Positions 44,835 to 54,689 are shown, counted from the stretch's first letter. The stretch is DNA of 64,000 bases from Mesorhizobium sp. M1C.F.Ca.ET.210.01.1.1 (GCF_004791585.1 NZ_SRUU01000004.1:62001-126000), one strand, 5' to 3'. Translations and numbers: made by a program. The notes: generated from the letters alone by a model not told the origin.

Positions 44835-46637
44835 TCAGACGGAGTCGCCGATGCTTTGCTGTGCCCTGCTTTTCGTGCCGAAGCTGAGCAGGGCCGAGCG
44901 ATCGCGTTCCTCCGCCTGCTTTTTCGACCGCACCCGCATCAGGTCCTTCCAGCCGATGTAGCCGACCAGCCGAGCGTCCTCGCGCGAGACCACCGGCAGA
45001 TGCGAGACGTTGGCGAGCAGCAGCTTGTCGGACAGCCCTTCCAGATACTCGTCGGGATAGGCGAGCGTGACCTTGCTGCCGGTCAAAAGCTCGCCGAGCG
45101 TCGTCTTGCGGTGCTTGCCGGCGCGACGCCAGCGCAGAATCGCCGGCGGATCGATGAGGCCGAGCACATGACCTTGCCCGTCGACCACCGGAAAGCTTGG
45201 ATGTCGGGTGTCGGGCGCAGTGAGGAATGCCGCCGCGCCATGCAGCGTCATCGCCGCCGGCACGCTCTCGACCTTGGTAGTCATCACCTCGCGCACCCTG
45301 GTCAAAGCGAAGGGATCGACGCGGTATTCGCGCACGAGGTGATGTCCGCGCCGCGCCACCTTCTCAGTCAGGATCGAGCGCTTCATCAGCAGCACCGTGA
45401 CCGCGTGGGCGGTGGCGCAGGCCGCGATCAGCGGCACCAGCATATGGGTGTTGCCGGTGAGTTCGACCGCGAAGAAGGTTGCGGTTAGCGGCGCGCGCAT
45501 AGTACCGCCCATGGTCGCAGCCATCGCCAGCAGCGGCCAGAAGCCTGGCGTCGCCTCGGGCAGGATGCCGGCCAGTACCGCGCCCATGGCACCCCCCATG
45601 ATCAAAAGCGGCGCCAGCACGCCACCCGAGGTTCCCGAACCCAGCGCCACAGACCAGATGATGGCCTTCACCACCAGCAGCATCAGCGCGGCGGCAGCGA
45701 GCATCCGGCCATCAAGCATGTCGGCGATGTTGTCGTAACCCACGCCGAGCGCCTGCGGCTCGACCAGTCCGCCAAAGCCGACCACAAGGCCACCGATCAT
45801 CGGCCACCACATCCAGTGTATCGGCAATTTCTGGAAGGCGTCCTCGCAGGCATAGACCAATTGCGTCAGCAGGCCCGAAAGCAGGCCGGCTGCAATGCCG
45901 ACCAGCACCCAGCCGCCCAATCCCGCGACCGACGCCTCCATGCTGCCTGAAAACGGGAAGATTGGACCCGGCAGGTGCAGCAAGGTCCGTTCGACCTCAG
46001 CAACGATGGCCGCGACGGTGACCGGAATGAAGCTGCGCGGCGTCCATTCGAAAAGCAGCAATTCGACGGAAAGCATGATGGCGGCGATCGGCGTGCCGAA
46101 CACGGTCGTCATACCGGCCGCAGCGCCCGCCACCAGCAATGTCTTGCGCTCATTGTCGCTGACCGGCAGCATCTGCGCGATCAGCGAGCCGATGGCGCCG
46201 CCGGTCATGATGATCGGGCCCTCGGCGCCGAACGGTCCGCCCGAGCCGATCGAGATCGCCGACGACAGCGGCTTCAGCACCGCGACCTTGGCGTCGAGCC
46301 GCGAGCGTCCAAGCAGGATTGCCTCGATCGCTTCAGGAATGCCGTGGCCGCGGATCTTCTCGCTGCCGAAGCGCGCCATCAAGCCGATGATCAGCGCGCC
46401 GAGCACGGGGACAATCACCGCGGCAAGCCCGAGCGGCGTGCCCTCCAGTCTAAGTTCCGCCAGCGTGAACTGGCCGAAATAGGCAATGTTGGTGGCAAGC
46501 CGGATGAGCTTCAACAGCGCGATGCCGGCAAACAGCCCAGCGGTCGCGACCACGACCGCAATTGCCGCGATGAGCAGCACCCGCGGATCGGTGGTGAAGT
46601 CGCGCAGGTGGCTGTTTCCGGTATGGGCAGATTTCAT
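44835..46637 (-). CDS. ClC-type chloride channel/antiporter with CBS pair
   Basis: 600 aa from the ATG giving MKSAHTGNSHLRDF; the 73-codon longer frame runs through the divergent promoter. Ion-path motifs: GSGGPFGAEGPIIMTGG (GAEGP carries the gating Glu), RGHGIPEAIEAI, and GTSGGVLAPLLIMGG. About 10-18 membrane segments then two C-terminal CBS domains (about 470-590; VREVMTTKVESVPAAMTL) for nucleotide control. May take part in acid or osmotic response. Divergent MarR gene with an operator between. Confidence 0.92.
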   Translation of the reverse strand: MKSAHTGNSHLRDFTTDPRVLLIAAIAVVVATAGLFAGIALLKLIRLATNIAYFGQFTLAELRLEGTPLGLAAVIVPVLGALIIGLMARFGSEKIRGHGIPEAIEAILLGRSRLDAKVAVLKPLSSAISIGSGGPFGAEGPIIMTGGAIGSLIAQMLPVSDNERKTLLVAGAAAGMTTVFGTPIAAIMLSVELLLFEWTPRSFIPVTVAAIVAEVERTLLHLPGPIFPFSGSMEASVAGLGGWVLVGIAAGLLSGLLTQLVYACEDAFQKLPIHWMWWPMIGGLVVGFGGLVEPQALGVGYDNIADMLDGRMLAAAALMLLVVKAIIWSVALGSGTSGGVLAPLLIMGGAMGAVLAGILPEATPGFWPLLAMAATMGGTMRAPLTATFFAVELTGNTHMLVPLIAACATAHAVTVLLMKRSILTEKVARRGHHLVREYRVDPFALTRVREVMTTKVESVPAAMTLHGAAAFLTAPDTRHPSFPVVDGQGHVLGLIDPPAILRWRRAGKHRKTTLGELLTGSKVTLAYPDEYLEGLSDKLLLANVSHLPVVSREDARLVGYIGWKDLMRVRSKKQAEERDRSALLSFGTKSRAQQSIGDSV

Positions 46638-46691
46638 TGGGGAGCCTGAGCTTTCTGGCGGCGTAATGCTGTCCGTTTGTTGGGCGGCTAC

Positions 46692-46708
46692 ATATCGTAA
46701 CACGATAT
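46692..46708. promoter_or_regulatory. Candidate MarR operator
   Basis: ATATCG-TAACA-CGATAT, a perfect inverted repeat with 6-bp arms, in the divergent gap 55 bp before the ClC start and 117 bp before the MarR gene. AT-rich against a GC-rich background; typical MarR operator geometry. Confidence 0.6.
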
Positions 46709-46824
46709 AATTCTTCAAGGCCGTCTTCGATCGCTGTTCCGCGTCATTTTGGTTGCGGCTGCGCAAGGCCCTCTGTGTGCTTTGAGGAGTTGAGCTTTGG
46801 AAGGAAACGGCCATAAGTCGGAAA

Positions 46825-47256
46825 ATGACGCATCCGAAGAAAACATCTCCCGCCATCAGCCAGGCCGACTATCAGCGGCTGTCGGAGTTCCGCTACCTGA
46901 TCCGCCGCTTCCTCGAATTCAGCCAGTTGCAGGCGAATGAAGCGGGCTTGACCCCGCGCCAGCACCAGGCGCTGCTGGCGATCAAGGGTTACCCAGGTGG
47001 CGGGCCGGTGGCGATCGGCGATCTGGCCGAGCGGTTGCGCATCCGCCACCACAGCGCCGTCGAACTGGTGAATCGGCTGAGCGAGGCCGGATTGGTCGCA
47101 CGGGATCAGGACAAGGCCGACAACCGCCGCGTCCTGCTGCAGTTGACGCCCCTTGCGGACGACCGCCTCGCCGAATTGTCGGCCGCCCATCTCGACGAGC
47201 TTTCGCGCATCGAGCCGATGCTGCGCCGCCTGCTTTCGCGACAGGAGCCGGTTTGA
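46825..47256 (+). CDS. MarR-family transcriptional regulator
   Basis: 143 aa. LTPRQHQALLAIKGYPGGGP then IGDLAERLRIRHHSAVELVN and RLSEAGLVARDQDKADNRR form the MarR winged helix. Ligand unknown. Divergent from ClC and separated from it by a perfect palindrome, so a ClC repressor is likely. Convergent with the AsmA gene. Confidence 0.9.
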   Translation: MTHPKKTSPAISQADYQRLSEFRYLIRRFLEFSQLQANEAGLTPRQHQALLAIKGYPGGGPVAIGDLAERLRIRHHSAVELVNRLSEAGLVARDQDKADNRRVLLQLTPLADDRLAELSAAHLDELSRIEPMLRRLLSRQEPV

Positions 47257-47285
47257 GCGCGGACATATAGCGCCGAATTTGAGTC

Positions 47286-50200
47286 TCAGCCGCCGTCCAG
47301 CGATTTCAAGAGATTGTCGATCGTGAATGGATTGGCCTTCGGCTTAGGCGGCTCCGGAGCGGAATTGTCGTTGACGCCGGGAAGCGAGCGGTCGACGTTT
47401 GGCGTCTGCTGCGCCTTGCGTTCGGCTTCCAGCTTCACCTGCTCGGCCTTCCTGCGTTGCGCCTCAGCCTGAGCTTTGGCCGCCTTGTCAGCAGCCCGTT
47501 GTTCTGCCTCTGCTTTGGCGTCCGCATCTGCCTGGGCCTTCGCTTCCGCCTCCGCTTTGGCGCGTGCATCCGCCTCGGCCTGAGCCTTGGCATCGGCCTC
47601 CGCCTTGGCTTTCGCCTCTTCTTCCGCCTTTGCCTGCGCCTCCGCTTCTGCCTTTGCCTGCGCCTCAGCCTCTGCCTTGGCCCTCGCCTCCTCTTCCGCT
47701 TTGGCTTCCGCTTCCGCCTTTGCCTGCGCCTCCGCCTCGGCTTTCGCCTGGGCCTCGGCTTCGGCCTTTTGCCGCGCCTCTTCCTCTTGCCGGCGCAATT
47801 CCTCGGCCGCCCGGTCGCGCTCGGTTTGCAGCGCCGCGTAGTAGCGCACCTCGCGCCGCAGCCTCTGCTTCTCGAGCAACGCCGCCTGCATCGCCTCGAC
47901 TCGCTGCTGCTCTTTCTCCAGCGCGCGCTGGGTCAGGAACTGCGCCAGCGGCGCGCTGTCGAACTCGAGCGCCGTCGCTCCGAGCGGACCGGCGAGGCTG
48001 AAATTCACGGTCGGTTCGGAACCGACCAGCGCCTCGTCGCCGGGGCGATAGGTGATCGCTCCCTTGGCGGTCAGGGTGCTCGCGTCGAGGTCGGCGGCAA
48101 CGTCCGCCGACAGTGTCGCCGCCGGACTGTCGAGGCTGATCGGCGGCGCTCGCAGCGTGCCGTTGGCAACGGTGAAGGCGATGTCGGCGTCGCCGGCCGA
48201 AAAACTGCCCTCGCCTGCGATCTCAGGCGCGAAGCCGGCGGTCCTGGCGGCATCGATGTCGCGCCCGATCGCGTCTGCCTTGGCGATGATCGCGGCAAAG
48301 GCATCGGGATTGATGCCGGCGATGGTCAATCCCTTCAGCGCTGCCGTGCCGGAACCCGACAACGCGGCAATCATCGCATCGACCGACTTGCCGCTAGTCG
48401 ACAGCGCCGCCGAAATATCGCCGCTGCCGCTGACGCCGGAACCAGGCAGCACCGCGGAAAGATCAGTCCCGGCCAGTTTCAGCTGACCCGAAAACAGGCC
48501 GGTGCCTTCCGTATTCTTGAGCTCGAACAGGCCGGTGAGCGCGCCGCCATAGAGCTTGGCCTTGAGGCCCGAGACGTGGATGCCTTCCCGGTCGAGCTTC
48601 AGCGACAGCGTTGCATCATGCGCGGTGGCGAACGGTCCAGCGGCGAGCGCCGCCGCGTCGAGATCGATATCGGCGCTGAACGGCAGGGTCGACTTCTGGC
48701 TGAACGGCTCCGTCGGCCAGCCGCCCCCTTTCGCGGCAAGGAAGGACTGGTCGCCGAACAGCGACACCGCCAGCGGATCGAGATCGAGCTCGTCGAGCGC
48801 CAGCGCGCCGGCAAGATGCGGCAGCCCATCCTTGCTATCGACATTGACGTCGCCCGACACTGCCGCCTTGTCGATGGCGCCGCTGAGCCCGCTCAGCACC
48901 AGGAGTCCGTTGCCGAAATCGGCATCGGCGGCCAGCGATGTCGACGTGCCGGTGCCCATGCCCGGCAGCCCAACTCCGGTCGTCATCAGCCAAGGCTCGA
49001 TATCGGCAGCGTCGAGGTTGACCTTGCCTTTGGCGATGGCGCCTTGCTGGGTCTCGGCGACGGTCCCGAGAAAGCTCGCCCTGAAATCGTCGGCCGTAAG
49101 ATTGAAGCTTGTCGCCAGGCCGCCGCCGAGCGAGCCTTTCGCCGAAACATCCGTGCTCGCCTGTCCGAGCATGCCGAGGGGCAGCGCCGGCAGGCCGTAG
49201 AGCGCAAGCAGCGTGGCGGCGTTCTGGTTCCTGGCGTTGAAGGTGAGCGACACCGGCGCATCGAGGAGCCGGTCCGCGGCGCCCTTGCCCGAGAGCGAGG
49301 CCGAAAAGGCGGAGCCGCCGGCCTTGCCTTGCGCTGAGAGGGCGAGCCCCGTGGTGCCGTCGCCATTGTCGGCCGCACTTGTCACCAGATCGATGCGGGC
49401 GTCCTGGAACAGTTCCGGATAAGCGGCCGCACGGGTGGCCAGGCCCTTCAGAACCGGATTGTCCGGGTAATGTTGCGCCGCGACGTCGATGAGCGGCTTG
49501 AGATCCACGGCCACGACCGATGCGTCGAGCTTGCCGGTCGGACTTTCCGGAAAGTCCTTGATGCGCCCTGTGGCGCTGATCGATGCGCCGGCAAGCCCGC
49601 CGACCGAGAGCCGGTCGATTTCGAGCAGGCCCTCACGCAGTCTCAACGCCGTATCCACCGTGTCGGCGGTCAGCCCGCCGGCGCTGACCGGACCCGCCTT
49701 GATCTGGAAATCGAGGTCGCGGTCGGAGAAGCGGTTGGCGCCCTTGTCGCTGACGAAGATCGAGGCGAAGGCCGTCAGGCCGTCGACGTCGAGCTCGCCG
49801 CCTTCGAGCCGCATCAGCACCGAGGGCCTGGCGCCGTCGGGCTGGCTGGAATCGATGCTGCCGGAAAACTTCGCCTTGCCGAGGATGAGCTCGAGATCGC
49901 TGAAGGACTGGCGATCCTCGCTGAGATCGACCTTGGCTTTGAAACCCGCCGCCGGCAGTCGGCGGATCGCGTCGTCGACATCCTTCGACAGCCAGGCGGC
50001 GAAACCGGAAGGCTGTCCGACGGCAAGCAGCAGGGAGCCGGTAAAGCCGAAATGGTCCTCGACGCTCAGCATGCCGTCGGCTTCGAGTGTTGCGCGGCCC
50101 GGCAGCGTCGCGGCGAGCGACTTCACCGACCAGCCGCCCTCGACCGGCTCCGCCGAGAGCCGCACGTCGCGCACCGTCGTGTCGCCCGCCACTACTGCCG

Positions 50201-51305
50201 GCAGCCTGACCTCGACCGTGCCCGGTATCGTCGGCTTCGGCATGTGCAGCAGCGTCTGCTCGAACGCCGCGATACGCTGATCGAGCGTCAGCCCGGCGCC
50301 CGCGGATGCACCCACCGCTTCGTCGAACTGCACCTGCGCCCCGTTCGCCTCTATCGAGAAGTGCGGCTTGAGGCCGAGATCGACCGCGGCCTTGCCGTCG
50401 GCGGTATAGGGATTGTCGAGCGGCCCGGTCTCGAAACGGAATTCGTCGACGCCGAGCTTCTGGTGGTCGAGCGCGAATTTGCCGTTGAGCCGGAAGCCGG
50501 GATCGGGCTTGCCGGTACTGACCTTCACAGGCTCGCCGTCAGTTCCGCGCAATTCGGCCGAGTTCCTGTCGGCGCCGGAAATCTTGAACTGACCGGAATA
50601 GACCGCCGCGCCCTTGACGATGCCGGCATTGCCATCTGTCTCGATGATGAGCGGATAGGCATCCGGATCGGCTTTCAGCCTGAGCCGCATCCGGCCATCT
50701 GCTTCCACCTTGCCGGTGGAGGCCGAGACGTCGGCGCGCAGTCCGTCGAAGCGCAGCGAGCCGTCCATCCGCCACGGGCCGGCAAGCGACTTGGCGGAAA
50801 CGGTCGAGTTGATTTCGGAAATCAGGTGGTTGCGCCCGCCGGCGGCATGGCGCAGCTCGATCTGCCCCTCGGTCACCGTCAGCTTCTCGATCGCGATCTG
50901 GTTGGGATCGAATGGCGCTGACGGCCGGATCGCCCAGTCGACCGTGCCGTCGCCGGCGACGTCGATGGTCGCCTTCGGATGCACCAGCCGCATGTCGAAG
51001 ATCAGCAGCTCGCCGCGCAGGAACGGCGCCAGCTCCGCATCCATGGAGAAGGTCTCCATCGTCATTGCCGGCTGGCCGGCAGGGCCGCCCGCGACCTCGA
51101 CATTGGAGAATGTCACCGATGGGAACGGCAGGAGCCGCGCGGTCGCGTCGCCCTTCACCGTCACTTTGCGGCCGAGGATCGTGCTCGCCTCGCGCTCGAA
51201 ATCGGCGCGATAGCCGGTCCAGTCGATGAAATACGGCACCACCAGCGCCGCGCACAGCACCAGCACGAACAGGCCACCGAAGATCACGAACAGGCGAGCA
51301 AGCAT
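47286..51305 (-). CDS. AsmA-family protein with Ala/Glu/Lys repeat tail
   Basis: 1339 aa. N-terminal membrane anchor LFVIFGGLFVLVLCAALVV, then the AsmA domain start (YRADFEREASTILGRKVTVK, AKLYGGALTGLFELK at the second AsmA block). AsmA-type proteins bridge the envelope and are thought to move phospholipids. Residues about 1170-1283 are an uninterrupted low-complexity coiled-coil tail of KAEAEAQAKAEAEA type, over 110 residues long, followed by a short Pro-rich end. The tail is encoded by near-tandem codons, so copy number could vary between strains. Alone on its strand between convergent and divergent genes. Confidence 0.88.
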   Translation of the reverse strand: MLARLFVIFGGLFVLVLCAALVVPYFIDWTGYRADFEREASTILGRKVTVKGDATARLLPFPSVTFSNVEVAGGPAGQPAMTMETFSMDAELAPFLRGELLIFDMRLVHPKATIDVAGDGTVDWAIRPSAPFDPNQIAIEKLTVTEGQIELRHAAGGRNHLISEINSTVSAKSLAGPWRMDGSLRFDGLRADVSASTGKVEADGRMRLRLKADPDAYPLIIETDGNAGIVKGAAVYSGQFKISGADRNSAELRGTDGEPVKVSTGKPDPGFRLNGKFALDHQKLGVDEFRFETGPLDNPYTADGKAAVDLGLKPHFSIEANGAQVQFDEAVGASAGAGLTLDQRIAAFEQTLLHMPKPTIPGTVEVRLPAVVAGDTTVRDVRLSAEPVEGGWSVKSLAATLPGRATLEADGMLSVEDHFGFTGSLLLAVGQPSGFAAWLSKDVDDAIRRLPAAGFKAKVDLSEDRQSFSDLELILGKAKFSGSIDSSQPDGARPSVLMRLEGGELDVDGLTAFASIFVSDKGANRFSDRDLDFQIKAGPVSAGGLTADTVDTALRLREGLLEIDRLSVGGLAGASISATGRIKDFPESPTGKLDASVVAVDLKPLIDVAAQHYPDNPVLKGLATRAAAYPELFQDARIDLVTSAADNGDGTTGLALSAQGKAGGSAFSASLSGKGAADRLLDAPVSLTFNARNQNAATLLALYGLPALPLGMLGQASTDVSAKGSLGGGLATSFNLTADDFRASFLGTVAETQQGAIAKGKVNLDAADIEPWLMTTGVGLPGMGTGTSTSLAADADFGNGLLVLSGLSGAIDKAAVSGDVNVDSKDGLPHLAGALALDELDLDPLAVSLFGDQSFLAAKGGGWPTEPFSQKSTLPFSADIDLDAAALAAGPFATAHDATLSLKLDREGIHVSGLKAKLYGGALTGLFELKNTEGTGLFSGQLKLAGTDLSAVLPGSGVSGSGDISAALSTSGKSVDAMIAALSGSGTAALKGLTIAGINPDAFAAIIAKADAIGRDIDAARTAGFAPEIAGEGSFSAGDADIAFTVANGTLRAPPISLDSPAATLSADVAADLDASTLTAKGAITYRPGDEALVGSEPTVNFSLAGPLGATALEFDSAPLAQFLTQRALEKEQQRVEAMQAALLEKQRLRREVRYYAALQTERDRAAEELRRQEEEARQKAEAEAQAKAEAEAQAKAEAEAKAEEEARAKAEAEAQAKAEAEAQAKAEEEAKAKAEADAKAQAEADARAKAEAEAKAQADADAKAEAEQRAADKAAKAQAEAQRRKAEQVKLEAERKAQQTPNVDRSLPGVNDNSAPEPPKPKANPFTIDNLLKSLDGG

Positions 51306-51517
51306 CTTCTACAGAGCGTAGGATTAAAGTCAGCCGCACTCTACCCGCATCCGCGTGTCGATAAAGAGGCAATTCGCCGGTGCGGCATCCGATCAGGGGC
51401 GGCGTACGCGGTTGCGCCGCCGCTCGCGGTCGCGATATCTTTCGCCGCACGCCCAGCCTCAGCGACCAAGCCGGCCGCGATCGTCCGAACCAAATCGCAA
51501 AACATGGAGCATTCCCG

Positions 51518-52486
51518 ATGTCAGGCAAGAACTGGGACAGGGTGCCGATCGACGCGCAGAGTGTCGATGCTCCACTGTCGCTCGCCGCGGTCTTCCTCGT
51601 CGTCACGGTCGGCAGCGATCGGGCGGCCCTCTCCAAGGTGGCTTCGGTGCTCGGTGAACTTGACGATCTCGTCAAGAATGTCGGCTTCCGCGACCTGTCC
51701 GGCCGATTGTCGTGCATCGCCGGCATCGGCGCCGACCTCTGGGCGCGTCTCTCCCCGGACCGGCGGCCGCGCGAACTGAAGCCCTTTGCCCCGGTCAAGG
51801 GACCGGTCCATTCGGCGCCCTCGACGCCGGGCGACCTCCTCTTCCACATCCGTGCTGAACGCTCCGACATGTGCTTTGAATTCGAGCGCATCCTGCTGGA
51901 CAGCCTCGGCGGCAGCGTCACGGCCGTCGACGAGGTCACCGGCTTTCGCTATTTCGACGCGCGCGACCTGCTCGGCTTTGTCGACGGCACCGCCAATCCG
52001 ACCGGCCTCGATCTGCCCACTTCGGCCCTTGTCGGCGACGAGGATGCCGACTTTGCCGGCGGCAGCTATGTCGTCGTCCAGAAATATCTGCACGATCTCG
52101 GTGCATGGGCGGAAAAGCCCACGCATCTCCAGGAAGAGATCATCGGCCGCACCAAGATCGACAACATCGAGATCGATGACGACGACAAGCCGCGCAAATC
52201 GCACAAGTCGCTGGCCACCATCAAGGACGACGCCGGCAACGAATATGACATCCTGCGCGACAACATGCCCTTCGGCCGACCGGGGCAGAAGGAATTCGGA
52301 ACCTATTTTATCGGCTACACCCGCTATCTGTGGGTGATCGAAAAGATGCTGCAGCGCATGTATGTCGGCGAGCCGCCGGGCGCCTACGACCGGCTGCTCG
52401 ACTTCTCGACACCGCACACCGGCACGACCTTCTTCGCGCCCACCCGACCTATGCTGCAGAAACTCGCCGAGAGCGCGCAGGGGTAG
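51518..52486 (+). CDS. DyP-type heme peroxidase
   Basis: 322 aa from the ATG giving MSGKNWDRVPIDAQSVD. Catalytic GxxDG motif LLGFVDGTANPTG with Asp156, likely proximal heme ligand His229 in KPRKSHKSL, and distal Arg in NMPFGRPGQKEFGTYF. Resembles the YfeX/DypB-like cytosolic group; no Tat signal and no encapsulin gene nearby. Oxidises dyes, phenols or porphyrins with H2O2. Convergent with the FAD-linked oxidase gene by 12 bp. Confidence 0.92.
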   Translation: MSGKNWDRVPIDAQSVDAPLSLAAVFLVVTVGSDRAALSKVASVLGELDDLVKNVGFRDLSGRLSCIAGIGADLWARLSPDRRPRELKPFAPVKGPVHSAPSTPGDLLFHIRAERSDMCFEFERILLDSLGGSVTAVDEVTGFRYFDARDLLGFVDGTANPTGLDLPTSALVGDEDADFAGGSYVVVQKYLHDLGAWAEKPTHLQEEIIGRTKIDNIEIDDDDKPRKSHKSLATIKDDAGNEYDILRDNMPFGRPGQKEFGTYFIGYTRYLWVIEKMLQRMYVGEPPGAYDRLLDFSTPHTGTTFFAPTRPMLQKLAESAQG

Positions 52487-52498
52487 TGCGCGGCAACA

Positions 52499-53917
52499 TT
52501 ATCTTCCAGCCGCCGGCAAAATCTTGCCCGGATTCATGATGTTCAGCGGGTCGAGCGCCTGCTTGATCGTGCGCATGACATCGACACCGTGGCCGAGCTC
52601 ATGGCGCAGGAAGCCGACCTTGCCCTGGCCGATGCCGTGCTCGCCGGTGCAGGTGCCCTCCATGGCGATCGCGCGCATGTTGAGCCTGGCGACAAACTTT
52701 TCCGCCAGCGCGATTTCGTCAGGGTTATCGACATCCATCAACACCAGCACGTGGAAATTGCCGTCGCCGGCATGGCCGACAATCGGCGCGATCAGGCCCA
52801 TCTCGGCGATGTCGGCCTCGGTCTCGGTGACGCATTCGGCGAGCCGCGAGATCGGCACGCAGACATCGGTGGACAAGCCCTTGGCGCCAGGACGCAGCGT
52901 CAGCGACGACCAGTAGGCATCGTGCCGCGCCTTCCAGAGCTTCGTCCGCTCCTCAGCGACGCTGGTCCACAGAAACGGTCCGCCGCCATTTTCCTCGGCG
53001 ATCATGCCGAAAGTCTCGGCCTGTTCGGCAACGCCCGCGTCGCTGCCGTGGAACTCGACGAACAGGCACGGGCTCTCGGGATAGTCGAGCTTCGAATAGT
53101 TCTTCATCGCCCGCATCTGCAGCGCGTTGACCAGTTCGATGCGCGCCACCGGAATGCCCATCTGGATGGTCGCGATCACGGTGTTGCAGGCTGCCTCAAG
53201 AGTCGGGAAGGGGCAGACGCCGCCGGAGATCGCCTGCGGAATACCCTGCAGGCGGAGCGTCAGCGCGGTGATGATGCCGAGCGTGCCTTCCGATCCGACC
53301 AGAAGCCGCGTCAGGTCGTAGCCGGCCGAGCTCTTCTTCGCCCGCTTGCCGGTCGTCACCGCCTCGCCGTCGGCCATCACGGCCGTCAGCGACAGCACAT
53401 TCTCGCGCATCGTGCCGTAGCGCACGGCGTTGGTGCCGGAGGCGCGCGTTGCCGCCATGCCGCCGAGCGAAGCATTGGCACCCGGATCGATCGGGAAGAA
53501 CAGGCCGGTGTCGCGCAAATGCCGGTTGAGGTCCTCGCGCGTCACGCCGGGCTCGACCGTGCAGTCGAGATCCTGGGGATTGACCGCAAGGATGCGGTTC
53601 ATCCGCGAGGTGTCGATGGAGATGCCGCCGCCCGGCGCATTGGTGTGGCCCTCGAGCGAGGAGCCGACACCGAAGGCGATGACTGGCACGCGGTGCGCGG
53701 CGCAGGCGCGCACGATCTCCTGCACTTCGGCTGTGCTCTCCACGAAGGCGACGCCGTCCGGCGCCTGGGTCGGAATATAGGTGGTGGTATGCGCGTGCTG
53801 GCCGCGGATCGCTTCGCCGGTCTGGAAGCGCTCGCCGAAGCGCTGCTTGAGGACGCCGAGCACCGCGGCGATGCCCTCCTCGTTGCGTTCGACGAGGTTG
53901 AGGTCGCTCAAAGCCAT
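52499..53917 (-). CDS. FAD-linked oxidase (GlcD/D-lactate dehydrogenase type)
   Basis: 472 aa from the ATG giving MALSDLNLVERNEEGI. The FAD-binding PCMH domain reads VIAFGVGSSLEGHTNAPGGG, FPIDPGANASLGGMAATRAS and YDLTRLLVGSEGTLGIIT. The C-terminal FAD-oxidase_C signature GHAGDGNFHVLVL (GHxGDGNxH) is present. Converts a D-2-hydroxyacid such as D-lactate or glycolate to the oxoacid. Single gene; no Fe-S partner (GlcE/GlcF) nearby, so it resembles the single-subunit D-lactate dehydrogenase class. Confidence 0.9.
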   Translation of the reverse strand: MALSDLNLVERNEEGIAAVLGVLKQRFGERFQTGEAIRGQHAHTTTYIPTQAPDGVAFVESTAEVQEIVRACAAHRVPVIAFGVGSSLEGHTNAPGGGISIDTSRMNRILAVNPQDLDCTVEPGVTREDLNRHLRDTGLFFPIDPGANASLGGMAATRASGTNAVRYGTMRENVLSLTAVMADGEAVTTGKRAKKSSAGYDLTRLLVGSEGTLGIITALTLRLQGIPQAISGGVCPFPTLEAACNTVIATIQMGIPVARIELVNALQMRAMKNYSKLDYPESPCLFVEFHGSDAGVAEQAETFGMIAEENGGGPFLWTSVAEERTKLWKARHDAYWSSLTLRPGAKGLSTDVCVPISRLAECVTETEADIAEMGLIAPIVGHAGDGNFHVLVLMDVDNPDEIALAEKFVARLNMRAIAMEGTCTGEHGIGQGKVGFLRHELGHGVDVMRTIKQALDPLNIMNPGKILPAAGR

Positions 53918-53975
53918 GAATTCCTCCGCGAATGGACCAGCGGCCGCTCTTGCCATGCAGCTATGGATGATGCCT

Positions 53976-54032
53976 AAAGCAATTCCAGGAGAAGTGTGAA
54001 GCGGTTTTCCGTCCGGAATTGCGCCGGAACAA
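53976..54032. repeat. Rhizobial-type intergenic repeat, copy 2
   Basis: Begins AAAGCAATTCCAGGAGAAGT, continues GTGAAGCGGTTTTCCGTCCG and ends GGAATTGCGCCGG. Inverted ends CAATTCC/GGAATTG. The central block matches the repeat at 7522-7578 and the left part matches 35302. It lies between divergent genes. Confidence 0.75.
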
Positions 54033-54082
54033 AGAGAACCTCACCAGCCACGCCCTGTCCAGCGACGATCAAGGAAAACCAG

Positions 54083-54565
54083 ATGACGATGCCCGCGCCG
54101 ATCATTTCCAAGCCGATGGCGATCGAGAAGGACTGGATCGACTATAACGGCCATCTCAACATGGCCTACTACAACGTGCTGTTCGACCGCTGCTCCGACG
54201 AAGCCTTCGAGTTGATGGGCATGGGGCCGAACTACGCCAAGGAACGCCGCCTCACCATCTACACGGCGGAAGTCCATGTCTGCTACGTGCAGGAACTGCA
54301 CCTCGACCACAAGGTGAACGTCTCCTTCCAGCTCATCGACCATGACGAGAAGCGGTTGAGGGTCTATCAGGAAATCCGCCATGTCGACGGCTGGCTGGCC
54401 GCCACATCCGAATCGCTCTCGCTGCATGTCGATATGGCCGGGCCGAAGGTCGCCCCCTTCCCCGCCGATGTGATGGCGCAGGTTGAAGCCATGCGCGCCG
54501 CCCACGCCGCGCTGCCGATGCCGGAGCGCGCCGGCCGTTCGATCGGCATCAAACGCCCACGTTAA
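54083..54565 (+). CDS. Thioesterase-family (hot-dog fold) protein
   Basis: 160 aa from the ATG giving MTMPAPIISKPMAIE with RBS AAGGA; the 29-codon extension lies in repeat DNA. Pattern WIDYNGHLNMAYYNVLFDRC is the 4HBT-type active-site region, then VQELHLDHKVNVSFQLID. Similar to carnitine-cluster and acyl-CoA thioesterases; the acyl substrate is unknown. A symmetrical hairpin begins at its stop codon. Confidence 0.8.
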   Translation: MTMPAPIISKPMAIEKDWIDYNGHLNMAYYNVLFDRCSDEAFELMGMGPNYAKERRLTIYTAEVHVCYVQELHLDHKVNVSFQLIDHDEKRLRVYQEIRHVDGWLAATSESLSLHVDMAGPKVAPFPADVMAQVEAMRAAHAALPMPERAGRSIGIKRPR

Positions 54566-54586
54566 CCTTACCAAGGTTTTAACGTG
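54558..54586 (+). terminator. Hairpin at the thioesterase stop
   Basis: CACGTTAACCTT-ACC-AAGG then TTTTAACGTG: nearly perfect 12-bp stem with 3-nt loop and one bulged pair of T. Includes the TAA stop codon (54563-54565). Acts as terminator or operator for the downstream small gene. Confidence 0.55.
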
Positions 54587-54689
54587 AACAAGTCACTTGA
54601 GCCTGTTGAACGACTCAGTGGCGCGTTCGAAAACCGCCGCACCGGGTTTACGCGCGGGCGGCAGGCGGAATGCGGTGCGAGGACAGTGC

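Noticed and set aside
47459..47790. Tandem repeats considered as a CRISPR-like or satellite array
   Set aside because: Repeats are short imperfect codon repeats within an open frame encoding Ala/Glu/Lys, with no spacers.
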